Both the position numbers and the translations under genes were made by a program. Shown here piece by piece: positions 39,500 to 50,152 of a DNA stretch of 64,000 nt. Source of the DNA: Reyranella sp. (GTDB lineage Bacteria; Pseudomonadota; Alphaproteobacteria; Reyranellales; Reyranellaceae). The stretch spans positions 62,001-126,000 of the forward strand of contig JAIEOV010000030.1 in assembly GCA_019750135.1 (NCBI GenBank). Reading direction: 5' to 3'. Every line of letters begins with the position of its first letter. Within the stretch, counting starts at the first letter, position 1. The notes beneath the pieces are model-generated. The model worked only from the letters and a program-made list of their open reading frames with translations, was not told the origin of the DNA and did no database searches.

Positions 39500-39507
39500 A
39501 CGCGGGC

Positions 39508-40683
39508 GTGACCACAGGCGATCGCCTGGCGCCGATTGCCGAATGGCTGGCGCATGACGGGCGGCTGATCGCGCGGCCGGCCGCCTTCATCGAGCAGCTA
39601 TTGATGCGCGTGGTGCAGACCGGCATCCCGATATGGCGCGCCTATATCGGCCTGCAGCTCGTCCATCCGCAGCTCCAGGCCATGGGCTACATGTGGCGGC
39701 GCGGCGAGAAGGTGCAGGAGATCGCGCGCGCCTGGGGCATCCAGTTCACGCCGGCCTATATCGGCAGTCCGATCCAGGCGGCGCGCGAGCAGGGCCGGCT
39801 GGTGCGCCATCGTCTGACCAACCTCACCGAGCACGATCACATCCTGTTGCACGAGGTCAAAGCCGACGGTGGCGTCGACTATGTGGCGTTGCCCATGCAT
39901 ATCCGCCGCGAGGGCGCCCTGCCCGTGGTCACCTTCGCCACGAACAATCGCCTGGGCTTCACCGACGAGGATATTGCCGACCTCGAGCGGTTGGTCGACA
40001 TGATGGGCGCCGTCACCGAGATGCACATCGAGCGCTCGGTCGCCGAGACCGTGGCCAACACCTATCTCGGCCCCGAGGTCGGGCAGCGCGTGCTGAACGG
40101 CGCCATCCGCCGCGGCGAGGGCGAGGAGATCCGCGCCGTGCTGTGGTTCTCCGACCTGCGCGACTTCACCGGCATGAACGAGCGGCTGCCGCCGGCCGAG
40201 GTGCTGGACCTCCTGAACAACTACCTGCAGCTCGTCGGCGATGCGCTCAAGACCCATGGCGGGGAGATCCTGAAGTTCATCGGCGACGGCGTGATGGCCT
40301 ACTTCCCGGCCGAGGATGCGCTGTTCCTGCCCATGGTGACGGGCCAGGCGGTGGGCGCCGCGCGGCAGCTGATCGCCGATATCGAGGCGGCGAACGAGGC
40401 GCGGGCCACGGTTGGCCACGAGCCGGTCCGGTTCGGCATCGGCCTGCATGTCGGCGACGTGACCTTCGGCAATGTCGGCACCGAGGACCGGCTCGACTTC
40501 ACCGTCATCGGTCCCGCCGTCAATCGCGCCTCGCGGTTGGAAGGCATGACCAAGGCGCTGGGCGTGAAGGTCTGCGCCTCGGCCGAATTCAACGAAGCCT
40601 GCCAGGTGCCGATGAAGTCGCTCGGCAAGCACCGGCTGCGCGGCGTGCCGGCGCCGGTCGAGATCTTCACCCTGCCGGATTGA
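39508..40683 (+). CDS. Class III adenylate/guanylate cyclase, soluble
   Basis: A 391-aa protein started here at GTG 39508; a CTG at 39496 inside the SDR stop is possible. The N-terminal 190 residues look like a ligand-sensing domain without TM helices. The cyclase domain (about 205-391) has metal Asp residues D216 and D260 (SDLRDF; GDGVMAYF), K256 and VNRASRL for the transition state. A Pro-Ala replaces the common Asp-Thr before VN (IGPAVN), which may shift purine preference. It follows the SDR gene by 8 bp. Confidence 0.87.
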   Translation: MTTGDRLAPIAEWLAHDGRLIARPAAFIEQLLMRVVQTGIPIWRAYIGLQLVHPQLQAMGYMWRRGEKVQEIARAWGIQFTPAYIGSPIQAAREQGRLVRHRLTNLTEHDHILLHEVKADGGVDYVALPMHIRREGALPVVTFATNNRLGFTDEDIADLERLVDMMGAVTEMHIERSVAETVANTYLGPEVGQRVLNGAIRRGEGEEIRAVLWFSDLRDFTGMNERLPPAEVLDLLNNYLQLVGDALKTHGGEILKFIGDGVMAYFPAEDALFLPMVTGQAVGAARQLIADIEAANEARATVGHEPVRFGIGLHVGDVTFGNVGTEDRLDFTVIGPAVNRASRLEGMTKALGVKVCASAEFNEACQVPMKSLGKHRLRGVPAPVEIFTLPD

Positions 40684-40691
40684 CGGGCTTG

Positions 40692-41138
40692 CTAGACGAG
40701 GACCTTCCAGCCTTCGACCCAGCCCAGCGCTTCCTCGTCGGGCAGGGGCTGGCTCGAGGCATCGACTTCCAGACGGTCGCCGAGCTTCCGCGCGCCGCAA
40801 AGCGCGAGCACCTTGTCGACCTTCTTGCCGCCGCCGCAGAACGTGTCCTGGTAGGTCATGTCGCCGAGCGCGATGACGCCGTAGCGATGGCCCGACAGGT
40901 CGGGCCGCTCGCGCTCCAGGGCCTCGGCCAGCGGCAGGATGTTGGTCGGGATGTCGCCCGAGCCGTGGGTCGCGCAGATCACCAGCAGGACGTCGTGCGC
41001 CATGAGATCGGCGGTCGTTGCCGCCTTGTCGGTGACGTCGACGGCATGGCCCGCCGCATCGAGCACGGGCTTCAGCGCATCGGCCACCATCTGGGCGTTG
41101 CCCGATTCGGTGCCGACCAGGATCAGGATCGTGGCCAT
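40692..41138 (-). CDS. Flavodoxin-like protein (MioC type)
   Basis: A 148-aa FMN-binding protein with the phosphate loop ILVGTESGNAQ and the FMN-binding THGSGDIPTN and GDMTYQDTFCGG segments. The lack of other domains and this length point to MioC-type or stand-alone flavodoxins, which donate electrons to redox enzymes. The start is ATG 41138. It is convergent with the cyclase gene (8 bp). The partner is unknown. Confidence 0.85.
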   Translation of the reverse strand: MATILILVGTESGNAQMVADALKPVLDAAGHAVDVTDKAATTADLMAHDVLLVICATHGSGDIPTNILPLAEALERERPDLSGHRYGVIALGDMTYQDTFCGGGKKVDKVLALCGARKLGDRLEVDASSQPLPDEEALGWVEGWKVLV

Positions 41139-41231
41139 CGCCGAGGGGATAGGCCAGCACGTGCCGCGATGCGACGCGACCGGATGGCGCGGCTGGCGAC
41201 GAGGGGGGCCGGCGTGTAAGGCTGCCGGACC

Positions 41232-42029
41232 ATGGAACGAACCCCCGTCATTGCCGCTCTCGAAGGCGGCGTCCTGACCCTGATGCTCAACCGCCCGCAG
41301 CGGCTCAACGCCATGAGCAATGCGCTGATCGAGGCGATGAACCACGAGCTGGCGCGCGCCCGCGACGATGCCGACATCCGCTGCGTGCTGCTGACCGGGC
41401 TCGGCCGCGGCTTCTGCGCCGGCGCCGATCTGTCGGGCGGCGGCACGGTCGATTCGACGGCCAACGTGGCGCCCGATCTCGGCGCCAACATGGACCGCAT
41501 CTTCAATCCCATGATCCGCGCCATGCGCGAGCTGCCCAAGCCGATCGTCGGCGCCATCAACGGCGTGGCGGCGGGCGGCGGCGCCAACTTCGCCCTGGCC
41601 TGCGACATCGTCCTGGCGGCGCGCTCGGCGCGCTTCGACCAGGCCTTCGTGCGCATCTCGCTGATGCCCGACCTCGGCGGCACGTACTTCCTCCCGCGCA
41701 CCGTGGGCGACGCGCGGGCGCGCGGGCTTGCCATGCTGGGCAAGTCGGTGCCGGCCGAGGAGGCCGAGCGCATGGGCATGATCTGGCAGACCGTCGATGA
41801 CGCGGCGCTGATGGCCGAAGCGACCAAGCTCGCGCGCCAGCTCGCCAGCGGGCCGACGCTGTCCTATGCTGCGATCAAGAAGGCGATCAACTTGGCCGCC
41901 ACCAACACTCTGGACGAGCAGCTCGACCTCGAGCGCGACAGCCAGCGCGAGCTCGGCCGCAGCGCCGACTTCAAGGAGGGCGTGACGGCCTTCCTGGCCA
42001 AGCGGCCGGCTCAGTTCGCAGGACGTTGA
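41232..42029 (+). CDS. Enoyl-CoA hydratase/isomerase family protein
   Basis: A 265-aa crotonase-fold protein. The oxyanion hole region is clear (GRGFCAGADLSGGG; NGVAAGGGANFALACDI). The loop that holds the catalytic Glu in hydratases reads SLMPDLGGTYFLPR, with no Glu at the second position, so isomerase or other crotonase chemistry is possible. It is followed 5 bp later by a close paralogue (ATG 42035). Confidence 0.88.
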   Translation: MERTPVIAALEGGVLTLMLNRPQRLNAMSNALIEAMNHELARARDDADIRCVLLTGLGRGFCAGADLSGGGTVDSTANVAPDLGANMDRIFNPMIRAMRELPKPIVGAINGVAAGGGANFALACDIVLAARSARFDQAFVRISLMPDLGGTYFLPRTVGDARARGLAMLGKSVPAEEAERMGMIWQTVDDAALMAEATKLARQLASGPTLSYAAIKKAINLAATNTLDEQLDLERDSQRELGRSADFKEGVTAFLAKRPAQFAGR

Positions 42030-42034
42030 TACGC

Positions 42035-42820
42035 ATGAGCTACACCACCATCACTGTCGCCCACGACAAGGGCCTCGCCACGCTGACGTTGAACGCGCCC
42101 GACAAGCTCAATGCCGTGTCGCGCAAGATGATCGCCGAGCTGAAGGAATGCTGGGAGAGGCTGGCCGCCGACGGCTCGGTGCGCGCCGTGCTGCTGACCG
42201 GCGCGGGCCGCGGCTTCTGCGCCGGTGCCGACCTGAGCGATCCCGATCGCGGCAAGGAAGGCGGCGATTCGGGCTCGGCGCTCGAGAAGTTCTTCAATCC
42301 CGTGATCCGCCTGATGCGCTCGGTGCCCAAGCCGATCGTGGCGGCGGTGAACGGCCCGGCGGCCGGCGTCGGCATGAGCTTCGCGCTCGCGGCCGACATC
42401 GCGATCGCCGGGAAGTCGGCCAGCTTCCTGCAGGCTTTCGCCCGCATCGGCCTGCTGCCCGACGGCGGCAGCACGTGGTTCCTGCCGCGCCTGGTCGGCG
42501 AGCAGCGGGCGCGCGCGCTGGCCATGCTGGCGCCCAAGATCAGCGCCGAGCAGGCCAAGGAATGGGGCCTGATCTGGGACGTCGTCGAGGACGCCGAGCT
42601 GATGAAGACGGCGACCGAGGTGGCGCGCGGCCTGGCCGACGGGCCGACCCTGTCGCTGGCCCGCATCAAGGAGGCGATGAACCGCGCCTCGGGCAATCCG
42701 CTCAGCCAGCAACTCGACCTCGAGCGCGACTTCCAGCGCGAGCTCGGCCGCAGCGAGGATTTCAAGGAGGGCGTCATGGCCTTCCTCGACAAGCGCAAGC
42801 CCGCTTTCAAGGGCAAGTAG
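42035..42820 (+). CDS. Enoyl-CoA hydratase/isomerase, PaaG-like
   Basis: A 261-aa crotonase-fold protein paralogous to the preceding gene (GRGFCAGADLSD; NGPAAGVGMSFALAADIAI; GLLPDGGSTWFLPRLVG). The LLPDGGSTW loop is typical of PaaG-type isomerases, in which an Asp takes the role of catalytic residue. The C-terminus (QLDLERDFQRELGRSEDFKEG) matches its neighbour closely, showing a tandem duplication. ATG 42035 was chosen; the upstream TTG 42026 is weaker. Confidence 0.88.
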   Translation: MSYTTITVAHDKGLATLTLNAPDKLNAVSRKMIAELKECWERLAADGSVRAVLLTGAGRGFCAGADLSDPDRGKEGGDSGSALEKFFNPVIRLMRSVPKPIVAAVNGPAAGVGMSFALAADIAIAGKSASFLQAFARIGLLPDGGSTWFLPRLVGEQRARALAMLAPKISAEQAKEWGLIWDVVEDAELMKTATEVARGLADGPTLSLARIKEAMNRASGNPLSQQLDLERDFQRELGRSEDFKEGVMAFLDKRKPAFKGK

Positions 42821-42833
42821 GTGAGGGGGAAGC

Positions 42834-43766
42834 ATGACGACGCCGCACAAGGAGATCACCTCGGGTCTTAAATTTCCGGAAGGGCCGATCGCCATGCCCG
42901 ATGGCTCGGTGATCCTGGTCGAGATCGGCCGCCAGACGCTGACCCGCGTCATGCCCGACGGCAAGCAGCACGTGATCGCCAATCTGGGTGGCGGTCCCAA
43001 CGGCGCGGCAATGGGGCCCAAGGGCAAGATCTACGTGACCAACAACGGCGGCTTCAACTGGATCACGCTGCCGGACGGCCGCACGTTTCCCGGCACGGCG
43101 CCCGCCGACTACAAGGGCGGCTCGATCCAGGTGGTCGATCCGGAGACCGGCAAGTTCGAGACGCTTTACGATTCTTGCGACGGCCGCAAGTTGAACGGTC
43201 CCAACGACCTGGTGTTTGATGACGCCGGCGGCTTCTGGTTCACTGACCTTGGCAAGACGCACGAGCGCCACACCGACCGCGGCGCCGTCTACTACGCCAA
43301 GGCCGACGGCTCGAAGATCGAGGAGAAGATCTTTCCGCTGGAGCGGCCCAACGGCTGCGGCCTCTCGCCCGACGGCAAGACGCTCTATGTCGTCGAGACG
43401 CCGACCGCGCGCTGCTGGTCGTTCGAGCTGTCGTCGCCCGGCGAGATCAAGTCGGCCAACGGGCCGTTCCGCGGCGAGAAGGGCCGCGTGGTCACGGGCC
43501 TCGGTGGCTACCAGATGTTCGATTCGCTCGCCGTCGATTCGGCGGGCCATATCTGCGTCGCCACCTTGATCACCGGTGCGGTGTCCGACATCTCGCCCGA
43601 CGGCAAGTCGGTGACGCAGTACAAGCTGCCCGATCCGATGGTCACCAACGTCTGCTTCGGCGGCAAGGATCTGCGCACGGCCTTCGCCACGCTGTCGCTC
43701 ACCGGCAAGCTGGTGAGCTTCGAATGGCCGCGGCCGGGCCTCAAGCTCGAGTACCTGAACAAGTAG
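42834..43766 (+). CDS. SMP-30/gluconolactonase-family (LRE) protein
   Basis: A 310-aa six-bladed beta-propeller of the SMP-30/gluconolactonase type. Metal-site residues are visible: KFPEGPIAM (Glu near residue 17), NGPNDLVFDDAGG (Asn and Asp), and GLSPDGKTLYVVET. Members hydrolyse aldonolactones or organophosphates. A GTGAGGGG site lies before the ATG. It follows the hydratases by 13 bp; a link to the same pathway is not evident. Confidence 0.88.
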   Translation: MTTPHKEITSGLKFPEGPIAMPDGSVILVEIGRQTLTRVMPDGKQHVIANLGGGPNGAAMGPKGKIYVTNNGGFNWITLPDGRTFPGTAPADYKGGSIQVVDPETGKFETLYDSCDGRKLNGPNDLVFDDAGGFWFTDLGKTHERHTDRGAVYYAKADGSKIEEKIFPLERPNGCGLSPDGKTLYVVETPTARCWSFELSSPGEIKSANGPFRGEKGRVVTGLGGYQMFDSLAVDSAGHICVATLITGAVSDISPDGKSVTQYKLPDPMVTNVCFGGKDLRTAFATLSLTGKLVSFEWPRPGLKLEYLNK

Positions 43767-43773
43767 GCCGCTC

Positions 43774-44355
43774 GTGGCGCGCGGCCGAAAGAAGAACGCC
43801 ACGCCCAATCGCGGCGGCATGGCGTTCGGCCGCAACCTGATGGTGCTGGCCGCGGCGATCCTGGCCGTCGGCCTCTACGGCGTCGCGCGCGGCGCCATGA
43901 CGCTGAAGTGGCCGCGCGCCGATGCCACCATCACCAGCGCCGAGCTGCTGCGCCAGACCAGCACCAGCCGCGGCATGGACGGCCGCTCGTACGACGATGG
44001 CTGGAACAGCTTTCATGTGATCTACCGGTATCGCGTCGGCGACCGCGACTACGTGGCGGGCGGCGTCGAGCCGTACGACTTTGGCATGCAGAACTCCGCC
44101 GGCGCCGCCAAGATGCGCGAGCGCCATCCCATCGGCTCGCAGGCCAAGGTCGCCTACGATCCCGGCAATCCCGCCGTGGCCTATCTTGAACCGGGCCCGA
44201 GCTCGTTCGCGCTCGTGCTGTCGGGCATCGGCGCCTTCATGCTGCTGTGCGGCTGGTGGGTGCGGACGAAGGCCGCGCAAGGCATCGGCGCCATGAACGA
44301 GGAGGGCGCCACCGAACGCATCGCCAAGGCACGACGCGAGGGTGATCCTCTCTAG
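43774..44355 (+). CDS. DUF3592 domain membrane protein
   Basis: A 193-aa protein with two TM helices (about 20-38 and 145-163) around an extracytoplasmic beta domain. This includes the family's WPRADATITSAEL, YRYRVGDRDYVAG and KVAYDPGNPAVAYLEPG strands. The start is GTG 43774. DUF3592 has no defined function. The C-terminus is cytoplasmic and charged. It follows the SMP-30 gene by 7 bp and converges on the malonyl-CoA decarboxylase gene. Confidence 0.85.
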   Translation: MARGRKKNATPNRGGMAFGRNLMVLAAAILAVGLYGVARGAMTLKWPRADATITSAELLRQTSTSRGMDGRSYDDGWNSFHVIYRYRVGDRDYVAGGVEPYDFGMQNSAGAAKMRERHPIGSQAKVAYDPGNPAVAYLEPGPSSFALVLSGIGAFMLLCGWWVRTKAAQGIGAMNEEGATERIAKARREGDPL

Positions 44356-44360
44356 AACGA

Positions 44361-45755
44361 CTATCCCTTGGCCAGCGCCCGCACCTCGCGGCTGGCGACG
44401 ATCTTGCCGGTGGCGTAGGCCTCATGGTTGGCGTCGACGTCGGCCAGCTTGTAGCGGTAGTTCACCATCATGGCGTAGGACTGCTTCAGTCCGTTGGCGC
44501 TGGTGTCGGCGAGCCAGTTCAGCCGCTCGACCACGGCGCCGTTGCCGAGATGGAAATGCGCCACGCGGTCGAGCGCGCGGCCCCTCTCGTCGGTCGTCGT
44601 GAGATAGCGTGCGGCGAGCCGCGACAGAATGGGGCGCAGCGCCTTGTCGATCGCTGGCACCTCCCACCAGGTCGGCCGGTCGAGCAGCTGGCGCACGGCG
44701 GCGGCGCCGGCGGCTTGGTTGGTCACAGGCACCAGCGAGGCGATCTCGCCCGAGGTCAGCGCGCCGTCGCCCTCGTTCTTGAGGCGGCCGTCGACATGCT
44801 GGCGCAGGCCGGGGATCGGCGACAAGGTGGCGAAATCCTTGATGTTGGGCATGTCGCGGGCGAGCTGCTCGGCCACGCGCTTGATCAGGAAGTTGCCGAA
44901 GCTGATACCGGCCAGGCCCTGCTGGCAGTTGGAGATCGAGTAGAAGATCGCCGTGTTGGCGTGCCTGGGATCGTGCGTCTCGGCGCGCGCGTCGAGCAGG
45001 CGCTGCACGTTGCCCGCCATGCCGTCGACCAGCGCGACCTCGACGAAGATCAACGGCTCGTCGGGCATGCGTGGATGGAAGAAGGCGAAACAGCGGCGGT
45101 CCGAATCCAGCCGGTTCTTGAGATCGCGCCACGACCGGATGGCGTGCACGGCCTCGTAGTCGACCAGCTTCTCGAGCAGCGCCGCCGACGCTTTCCAGTC
45201 GATGCGCACCAGGTCGAGGAAGCCGACATCGAACCAGGCGCTGAGCAGGGGCCGCAGGTCCTCGCTCAGCGCCCGTGCGGCGGCGTCGCTCTTGCCCAGG
45301 GCCATGAGCTCGGCGCGCAGGTCGACCACGAACTTCACGCCCTGCGGCACGCCGACGAACTCGCGCAGCAGGCGCACTGCCGGCGGTTCCAGCGCGCGCA
45401 CGAGCGCGCGCGCGGGGTCCTTGGACCCCCGCCATTTCTCGACAGTCGCCAACGCCGATTCGCGCGGCAGACCATAATCCTTGGCTAGCGTCAGCAGGAA
45501 CTTCTTGCGGCCGGCCGGCGACAGCGACAGATAGGCCTGTCCCAGCTCCGCCGCGCGTCCGCGCCGCGCCGTCTCGCCGCCCTTGCCTTCGAGGCAGGCG
45601 TCGATGCGGCTCTTCAGCCGCGGGATATCGTCGTCGGGAAGATCGGGCCGGAGCGGCCGGCCGGCGACTTCGCGGGCGCCGCGGGCGGTTTCGACGAAGG
45701 CATTGCGCAGACGTTCGAGCGTACGGGGGACGGTGTTTGAAAACGGTAGGGCCAT
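44361..45755 (-). CDS. Malonyl-CoA decarboxylase
   Basis: A 464-aa protein matching malonyl-CoA decarboxylase over its full length: an N-terminal helical domain (1-160) and a GNAT-like catalytic domain. This contains IFFSISNCQQGL-type and TLSPIPGLRQH segments (with the probable catalytic Ser), NYRYKLADVDANHEAYATG (probable His) and the IVASREVRALA end. It converts malonyl-CoA to acetyl-CoA. The usual matB synthetase and matC carrier are not adjacent, so its role may be control of malonyl-CoA rather than malonate use. Confidence 0.93.
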   Translation of the reverse strand: MALPFSNTVPRTLERLRNAFVETARGAREVAGRPLRPDLPDDDIPRLKSRIDACLEGKGGETARRGRAAELGQAYLSLSPAGRKKFLLTLAKDYGLPRESALATVEKWRGSKDPARALVRALEPPAVRLLREFVGVPQGVKFVVDLRAELMALGKSDAAARALSEDLRPLLSAWFDVGFLDLVRIDWKASAALLEKLVDYEAVHAIRSWRDLKNRLDSDRRCFAFFHPRMPDEPLIFVEVALVDGMAGNVQRLLDARAETHDPRHANTAIFYSISNCQQGLAGISFGNFLIKRVAEQLARDMPNIKDFATLSPIPGLRQHVDGRLKNEGDGALTSGEIASLVPVTNQAAGAAAVRQLLDRPTWWEVPAIDKALRPILSRLAARYLTTTDERGRALDRVAHFHLGNGAVVERLNWLADTSANGLKQSYAMMVNYRYKLADVDANHEAYATGKIVASREVRALAKG

Positions 45756-45810
45756 GCGCTGATTATGTCACGGCGAACGTGTCACTCCAGTGGCACGCAT
45801 GAACGCAGCT

Positions 45811-46440
45811 TCACTTGTTCAATGTCTGCCACAGATACCAGCTCGCCACGGTACGGAAGGGCCGCCATTTCTCGCCGGCCTTGGCCAGTGCCTCGGGGGT
45901 CGGCAGCTTCCGCTTGCGAAACGCTGCCGCATAGGCCTTGCGCAGGCTGTAGTCGTCGACCGGCAGCACGTCGGGTCGGCCGAGCCGGAACATCAGGAAC
46001 ATCTCCGCACTCCAGCGGCCGATGCCGCGCACGTCGACGAGCCGCTCGATCAGCGCGGCATCGTCGAGCAGAAGCGCCTCGTCGAGCGTCGGCAGGCGGC
46101 GCGTCGCAACCTTCTCGGCGAGGTCGCGCAGCGCCAGCACCTTGGCGCGCGACAGGCCGACGCCGCGCAACTGCTCATCCGCTGTGCGCCGGATGTGCAA
46201 CGGCGTGAAACCCGCCTTGGCGCGCGGATAGAGCGCTTCGATGCGGCCGTAGATCGTGGCCGCGGCCTTGTTGGAGAGCTGCTGATAGACGATCGCCTCG
46301 GCCAGCGCGCCGAACAGGCTGCGCGAAGCTTTCAACTGCATGCCGAACGGTCCGACCGAACCGATCACCTCGGCCAGCGCCGGGTCGGCCTTGCGCAGAT
46401 GGGCGACGGCGCTCTTGGGATCGAAGCCGAAGCCCGTCAT
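45811..46440 (-). CDS. DNA-3-methyladenine glycosylase II, AlkA/HhH-GPD type
   Basis: A 209-aa HhH-GPD glycosylase that removes alkylated bases. The helix-hairpin-helix VRGIGRWSAEMF is followed by LPVDDYSLRKAY with the catalytic Asp; there is no 4Fe-4S Cys cluster. The size is that of short AlkA/Mag1 enzymes without the E. coli N-terminal domain. Its ATG overlaps the ogt stop (ATGA), so the two alkylation repair genes are made together. Confidence 0.92.
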   Translation of the reverse strand: MTGFGFDPKSAVAHLRKADPALAEVIGSVGPFGMQLKASRSLFGALAEAIVYQQLSNKAAATIYGRIEALYPRAKAGFTPLHIRRTADEQLRGVGLSRAKVLALRDLAEKVATRRLPTLDEALLLDDAALIERLVDVRGIGRWSAEMFLMFRLGRPDVLPVDDYSLRKAYAAAFRKRKLPTPEALAKAGEKWRPFRTVASWYLWQTLNK

Positions 46441-47000
46441 CGCCGGTCGAACAGGGGGCCGGCCGAGAGCGCGGCCGCGCCTTCGATCTCCAGGATGCGC
46501 CGCTTGGTGGCGACGCCGCCCGAGGCCGAGAAACCGCCCATCTTGCCGTTGGCGCCCAGCACGCGGTGGCAGGGCACGATGATGGCGACGGGATTGCGGC
46601 CGAGCGCCTGGCCGACCTCGCGCGATTCATGCGGCGCGCCCAGGCGCTTGGCGATCTCGCCGTAGGTCATGGTCCGGCCTGGCGGAATCGTGCGCGCGAC
46701 CTCGTAGACCTTGCGATGGAATTCCGGCGCATCGGCGAGATCGACCGGTATGTCGGTGAGATCGATCGCCTCGCCGTTCAGCAGCGCCAGCACACGATCG
46801 ATGACGCGCTGCACGCCGGCCGGCGGCGGGCTTTCGACGGCGCCCGACCAGCGCTGCTGCAGGCGCGTGCGGGTGCCGTCCGCGGACGGCAGCGGCAGGT
46901 GGAAGCCGGCAATGCCCGTGGCATTCCAGGCGATCCCGCAGGTGCCGATCGGGCTGTCGAAAAGGGCGAAGGCTTGCGCGGCCATGGCCGCACGGTCCAC
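46437..47000 (-). CDS. ogt: Methylated-DNA--protein-cysteine methyltransferase
   Basis: A 187-aa suicide enzyme repairing O6-methylguanine. The active site IVPCHRV has its acceptor Cys at C144. The Asn hinge/Arg finger region GRNPVAI and the helix GRTMTYGEIAKRLG for minor-groove DNA binding are normal. An N-terminal Ada-like domain is absent, so it is an Ogt/MGMT-type repair enzyme, not the regulator. The gene is the first of the unit with the AlkA-type glycosylase. Confidence 0.93.
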   Translation of the reverse strand: MDRAAMAAQAFALFDSPIGTCGIAWNATGIAGFHLPLPSADGTRTRLQQRWSGAVESPPPAGVQRVIDRVLALLNGEAIDLTDIPVDLADAPEFHRKVYEVARTIPPGRTMTYGEIAKRLGAPHESREVGQALGRNPVAIIVPCHRVLGANGKMGGFSASGGVATKRRILEIEGAAALSAGPLFDRR

Positions 47001-47042
47001 CTAACCGGTCATCCCGTCAAGTAGCCTTTCAAGCCGGCGATT

Positions 47043-48809
<1,767 letters not shown>

Positions 48810-48936
48810 TCCGCTCGTCACGATGTTTTGGGGGCCCTCGTCGTTAGCGAAGATTCGCAGGACGCGCTGTGACAAAAAAAGGGTTGCCGCCCGCGGACCA
48901 CATTTCGCGGTCAACACCGGCTACGCTCACTCGTCG

Positions 48937-48958
48937 AACCCCGGTCCAAGCCGGGGTT
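48937..48958 (+). promoter_or_regulatory. Hairpin in the leader of the GT4 gene
   Basis: AACCCCGG pairs perfectly with CCGGGGTT (6-nt loop), 40 bp before the ATG at 48999 and followed by a short T-rich sequence. An attenuator or a transcript-end hairpin is possible. The remainder of the gap 48810-48998 must hold divergent promoters. Confidence 0.4.
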
Positions 48959-48998
48959 TGTCGTGTCCGGCCACAGCGTTCACAAGGAGGCGGCTTTC

Positions 48999-50132
48999 AT
49001 GCGAATTGCGCAAATTGCACCGTTGACCGAGGCGATCCCACCGGAGCTGTACGGAGGCACCGAGCGCGTCGTTTCCTGGCTCACCGAAGAGCTCGTGGCG
49101 CTCGGTCATGACGTCACCTTGTTCGCCAGCGGCAACTCGCGCACCACGGCCAAGCTCGAAGCGATGTGGCCGCGTGCGCTGCGTCTCGACGACACGGTGC
49201 GCGACCCGATGGCGCTGCACATCGCCATGCTGGAGCGCGTGCGCCGGCTCGCCAGCCGTTTCGACGTCCTGCATTTCCATCTCGATTATCTGCCCTTCTC
49301 GGTGTTCTCGCGGCAGGCCACGCCGTTCATCACCACCATGCATGGCCGCCTCGACCTGCCCGAGCATCAAACGGTGTTCAACGCGTTTGGCTCCGTGCCG
49401 GTGATCTCGATCTCCGACATGCAGCGCAAGCCGGTGCCGCAGGCGCGTTGGATGAAGACAATTTACCATGGCCTGCCTGCAGACCTGCTGACGCCAGGCA
49501 CCGCAGAACCTGCATACCTCGCTTTCCTCGGGCGCATCGCGCCGGAGAAGTCGGTCGATCGCGCGATCCGCATCGCCGTCGAGGCCGGGCTGCCGCTCAA
49601 GATCGCCGCCAAGGTCGATCGCGTCGATCGCGACTACTTCGAGCGCGACATCCGGCCGATGCTCGACCTGCCGGGCATCGAGTACATCGGCGAGATCGAC
49701 GACTCGCAGAAGTCCGCATTCCTGGGCAATGCGATGGCGCTGCTCATGCCCATCGACTGGCCCGAGCCGTTCGGCCTGGTGATGATCGAGGCGATGGCCT
49801 GCGGCACGCCGGTCGTCGCTTTTCCCAGCGGCTCGGTGCCCGAGGTCATCGAGCATGGCGTGACTGGGTTGATCGTCGACAGCGAGGCCGCTGCCGTCGA
49901 CGCCATCCGCAATCAGCTCGCGCAGCTGTCGCGCCCGCGCATCCGCGCCCGCTTCGAGGAGCGTTTCACCGCGCGTCGCATGGCCGAGGAATATCTCGAC
50001 ATCTATCGCGATCTGATCGCCGGCAACCGGCGTCGGCGTCCGAAGACGATCAACGGCACGAAGCCTGCGGATCAACATATCGATGACCGTCATCAAATTG
50101 GAACGGATCCTGGGCTATATGTAGCGGATTGA
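48999..50132 (+). CDS. Glycosyltransferase family 4
   Basis: A 377-aa GT-B-fold enzyme. The N-terminal IAQIAPLTEAIPPELYGGTERVV with the GGxER loop and the C-terminal EPFGLVMIEAMACGTPVVAF (E-x7-E motif) with SGSVPEVI are typical of retaining GT4 enzymes. AAGGAGG precedes ATG 48999. It lies 20 bp ahead of btaA. In alphaproteobacteria, GT4 enzymes and betaine lipids both replace phospholipids in phosphate limitation, so a glycolipid role is conceivable but not shown. Confidence 0.88.
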   Translation: MRIAQIAPLTEAIPPELYGGTERVVSWLTEELVALGHDVTLFASGNSRTTAKLEAMWPRALRLDDTVRDPMALHIAMLERVRRLASRFDVLHFHLDYLPFSVFSRQATPFITTMHGRLDLPEHQTVFNAFGSVPVISISDMQRKPVPQARWMKTIYHGLPADLLTPGTAEPAYLAFLGRIAPEKSVDRAIRIAVEAGLPLKIAAKVDRVDRDYFERDIRPMLDLPGIEYIGEIDDSQKSAFLGNAMALLMPIDWPEPFGLVMIEAMACGTPVVAFPSGSVPEVIEHGVTGLIVDSEAAAVDAIRNQLAQLSRPRIRARFEERFTARRMAEEYLDIYRDLIAGNRRRRPKTINGTKPADQHIDDRHQIGTDPGLYVAD

Positions 50133-50152
50133 GCTTTTTCCGGAGTGCTTGA

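Noticed and set aside
48860..50152. Pho-box-like half sites (CTGTGAC near 48866, CGTCAT near 50089)
   Set aside because: Only single half sites are seen; the 11-bp spaced pair required for a PhoB box is missing.
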